From assembly GCA_964019135.1 (NCBI GenBank), contig OZ025258.1:9877961-9941960 (forward strand): a DNA stretch of 64,000 nucleotides, read 5' to 3'. Both the position numbers and the translations under genes were made by a program. The notes below the pieces were generated by a model. The model saw only the letters and a program-made list of their open reading frames with translations. It was not told the origin of the DNA and made no database searches. The DNA comes from Arenicola marina (lineage: Eukaryota; Annelida; Polychaeta; Arenicolidae). Positions 60,591 to 64,000 of the stretch are shown here, one piece after another (positions within the stretch are counted from its first letter, which is position 1; the number at the start of each line of letters is the position of its first letter).

Positions 60591-61476
60591 ACACGATTAT
60601 CCTATCTTCCTTCTTTTATAGCTTTTTGAAAAGTGTTATCTGTGTACATGAAAAAGAACGATAATAGGATAGAATATTGGCTCACAGTGGTCGATCGGTT
60701 GAAGCATTTGGTTCTTGTGACACTTAACATGTTACAAGCAGACTGTCCAGTGACTAGTGAAATGAACGCAAATTACTTTACTTTGACAGGAGAAAACTAG
60801 CCACGGAAGCCTCAATGGCAAGAACTTACACTTATTGGTTGCAATATGGGGTGGCGAGGGGTTAGCTTTCTTCGACCAAAGGACACCTTAGCACTCGTTT
60901 TCAAGCGGCAGTCTCCCTGGCTCTCTGTTGGTAAGCAGGCTGAGCTGTCGATCAACATGTATTAGGTATGCATCCTGGCATACGCACCTGGCGCAAGTGT
61001 CACCCAACCCAATTTCATTGTCACGGGAGGTTTCTTGGCCCAGTATAGGTTTTATGTGAACAATAAAGGGCCAAAACACATAGAAACTGCAGCCCACGCG
61101 GCACGTAGGACCATCTGTCCCCACTGCTCAAGGCGCCCTGGTTTATTACATAGTCGTCAAGGCACAATGTGCAGGGTTGTGTAGGTACTTTGGGTACAAT
61201 GGGCATTCACAACACGTCTTCCTCCAATCTCCCAACAGAGGGCGTTCCGCGTTACGCCATATTCTCTTTGCCCCAAGTCAAAATTGACCAGCAAAATTAT
61301 TCTTAATAGGCAAACATTGGAAAACATATTCGCAGTTTTTCATCAAAAATACCATTTATTGTGCAACTTGTACCGTACCGGAATGTCTATACTTCACCAA
61401 ATTCTGCATCGAAAAATAAAATTCAACCTAAACATCCCTTTGAAACCGTTCGTGACCCCAGCACCGTTGAGGTCAA
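60591..61476. other. No supported gene
   Basis: Has a SINE-head-like CTCTGTTGGTAAGCAGG near 60922. Minus-strand frames at 60888-61206 contain several Cys residues but no motif I recognise. Confidence 0.35.
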
Positions 61477-61665
61477 CCATGAGGTTGACCGTCACGTGGG
61501 GCAGAAGGTGATGTGATGAACGAGCTCCCTCTGGTGAGAGAGTGGTCCGTCGGCCGGCACATGAAGCGCACCCTGCCGGGAATGATAAGAACGTTTGACT
61601 TGGTAAACCCAGCTGTTATCCCTACTGTTCGTGACACTCTCGCTCCTGCTGCCGCTTCTTGTCTC
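61477..61665. repeat. 189-bp repeat, copy 2
   Basis: Nearly identical to 60287-60475 in the same orientation, 1190 bp further on. The flanks are unrelated on both sides. Confidence 0.9.
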
Positions 61666-62840
61666 GCCCTTTCTCGTGTTTTACCTTAAGCATAGCCATC
61701 CTGGAGTGAGAACCATGCAATGGAAGACTCCATGAAGCTTTCCACTCTGCAGTGAATCATCCTTTTCTGCAATGCAGGACAAAGTGAGAAGACGCACATG
61801 GAGGGCCCGACCAGTATCAGAGTGTGACCAGGGGAGGAGGCTTAGCATTGGGACTAAAACACGAATACAGGTAAAACTTCACCGTCCATGGCAACGCCTT
61901 GCCAAGTTCTATATCAGTTGACTGCTGGACTACACCACGTGGCTCTTGAACATACTGATGGCGGCGTGGGTTGTCTGGCAATCTCATAAACCCGTCATTT
62001 TTTTCCCCTGCATTCATGACAGTCACACAGCATCCGACTCCTCTGGGGTTTGATTTACAATTCCAGTGTTGGGCCTTCCCTGTGGTAACAATGACAAAAC
62101 TGGTTTCCTTAGCTACTCTGGTCGCTGCGGCATTCCATTAAACTACCACTTGGCATTCCGTATCACGCCTCGTGTCCCCATCCCCACCTGTCTGCTTCAA
62201 CCGCTAGCGCCACCTGTTGTACCGTGACAGTCTCCGTTGACCCTATACGTTAGTCGCGTGACGTGGAACATTCACTGCCATGTCCGGGCTGCGTCCCCGC
62301 ATCCGGCGTCCCAAAACAAATTGTTTGACCATCTGAGACCATTCGGGAACGTTCGGGGTAACTCGGGACCGCTGATGAATATCCTAGACAAACCTAGACA
62401 AGTGAATATCCTAGACAATCGACATCAGCCCCGGGGACACCAGAAGCAACAGTTCCCACTCCTCAAATATATGCTGGTACAGCTGCTATATCTGGTACAG
62501 CTCTTACAACTGCTATGGACGGTACATCTGGTAGATATGTTTTACATACATGTTATTATTTGGGGTGATCCTTCTCATGTGTATTCGCTGTTGAAAACCT
62601 CGCACAATAAATATAGCTTATAAAAAATTAAATGTACCAATAAGTGTCCCTGGATTGGTATCTGCTACTATTACATTGGTTGAGCCGCCAAGTACAAATC
62701 GTCGATGGCAAATCCCTGTTTTAATAGGGAAACATCCTGAAATGCAAAATATTAATTATAATGGCAAAAATACTCAGACGTAAAATTAATTCTAATTGCA
62801 AATATCCTTAGAAATAAACTAATTGCAATGGCAAAGAGCA
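61666..62840. other. No supported gene
   Basis: A 128-codon plus-strand frame at 62237-62623 has a Leu-rich hydrophobic part but no known motif. Short AATTGCAA-containing repeats lie at 62735-62850. Confidence 0.35.
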
Positions 62841-63155
62841 TCAGAAGTAAACCGATTGTATGCTCAGAATCATCAGAATATTATAATGAAAAACATAAAC
62901 GCATATTTTCCCGATCGTGATGGGATTGCGTAATTGCGTAACTGTCTTCCTCATAATATTGAGGCGGCATGATACAGAAAAAGACTTCCAAAGACAAACA
63001 CTCGCCGAGACTCTGCTATCGTAATTATAGTCGCCCTCCAATATTCTCATATGTTTTGCTGCATATATATCGGTGATACAAATTGTAACTGGTTTTTCAA
63101 TCTCATCCAATGACCAACTTAGATTATCGGTCAATACATCGTGTTGCTTTACCAT
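62841..63155 (-). CDS. Hypothetical 104-codon frame
   Basis: Starts M-V-K-Q-H-D-V-L-T-D-N and has a balanced composition for its first 60 residues (T-I-C-I-T-D-I-Y-A-A-K-H), after which it turns hydrophobic and Ile/Val-rich. It is not a repeat in this window. It may be a 5' coding exon or chance. I do not recognise it. Confidence 0.2.
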   Translation of the reverse strand: MVKQHDVLTDNLSWSLDEIEKPVTICITDIYAAKHMRILEGDYNYDSRVSASVCLWKSFSVSCRLNIMRKTVTQLRNPITIGKICVYVFHYNILMILSIQSVYF

Positions 63156-64000
63156 GATCTGAGGGTATGACTCTTATCTCGGCCGCAGTGAAACATTATG
63201 GAATATGCACTTACGACATGCAATATATGTTTATGACATCATGAAGCATAAGTCCTGACGTATACGATGTATAGACTGACTGACATGACTCCGGTGGTTC
63301 CATCGCTCAACAATGGCGTTCTTTCTATAGCAGCGGGCCCGCGAAAGGCGAGATAAAAAGTGAGATAATCTGCCAATGCACACCAACGCCTTAACGCGTG
63401 GGGAGAGCTTGACATACCGGCGATAATAGAGTGATTCGCCGGTAGGGAATTATCATGCATTATTAATAACACGAGTTTAATTAAATGAAATTTCATAACG
63501 GTGTAAAAATGTCCGATCAACAGTCTCGCATTACATTCTAATAGCGGGGAGAAATCTCGCGAGACCCGCATGTTGCCGCTGTGCGGATCCCTGATAGAGG
63601 GAGGATCGGGGGAGGTGGGGGTGGGGGGGGTGGCGGGGTGGGGGGGGGGGGTGCAGGTGTCACTGACCGCAATAACAATCTGCTATTGTGTTGTTTCGGG
63701 AGTAATTACCGGTCTTGTTGTCAAGTGTGAACCCAGAGCCCCCAATATATATGAAAGGTCCCTTCGGTTTTATGTCGTAAACGTTGTAAAAGGGAAAATA
63801 TGTGTCGTTTTACTGCTAATCTGGATCTTAATGAAGCGGAAATTACTCGCCTGATATAATAAAGCGTAATTACATCATCAGAAATAAATGTTGTACCGTG
63901 GTAATAAGACGTGAGGCCGCGCAGAAAGGCGACCAGGCGGTCCGCGGTGATTTATGGCAAGGAAGAGGAGGAGGGGAAGGGAAATGGTAGACTCTGGGGG
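63156..64000. other. No supported gene
   Basis: A G-rich run sits at 63603-63655. The minus-strand 110-codon frame at 63239-63571 has no known domain. Confidence 0.35.

Overview
This is eukaryotic, repeat-rich animal DNA with few genes. The organism can be named with good confidence. On the minus strand at 44.7-47.6 kb lies a five-coding-exon gene whose last exon encodes, directly after an R-Q-K-R processing site, the 21-residue antimicrobial peptide arenicin-3 of the lugworm Arenicola marina. The window is therefore almost certainly A. marina or a very close relative (annelid, polychaete).

Layout: 0-5.4 kb holds a 120-bp tandem repeat and a six-exon minus-strand gene for a DUF4806 protein of about 382 residues, with a 0.3-kb MITE-like insertion in its fourth intron. 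From 5.8 to 37.3 kb the DNA is a mosaic of diverged, directly repeated large segments. They are called E and D here and run E1-D1-E2 ... E3-D2. No convincing host gene lies in them. They are interrupted by mobile DNA: a 3.6-kb element with TTAA target-site duplication inside E1, a LINE fragment beside E3, an L1-like 5'-truncated LINE inside D2, and many minisatellites. Pairing occupied and empty sites between copies dates several insertions to after the duplication.

From 37 to 44 kb is mostly unrecognised non-coding DNA with minisatellites, a LINE tail and a pair of CTCF-like motifs. The arenicin-3 gene follows. It has a TATA box, three kappaB-like sites upstream, an ATG-free leader exon, a signal peptide, a BRICHOS pro-domain and the mature peptide. 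A 42-bp minisatellite family occurs on both sides of it (44.0 and 52.3 kb). From 48 to 64 kb there are dispersed repeats, a LINE with a 20-bp target-site duplication inside a 39-bp satellite, an 18-bp minisatellite, a CR1/L2-like LINE lacking its catalytic segment, and a 189-bp sequence present twice at about 98% identity.

How the parts work together: the arenicin-3 product is expected to be secreted or granule-stored. The BRICHOS pro-region would chaperone the beta-hairpin until a furin-type protease releases it, and the promoter suggests NF-kappaB-type immune induction. The remaining features are mainly transposons, satellites and duplicated non-coding DNA. Exon-intron models were built by hand from splice consensus and reading phase, and need transcript support.
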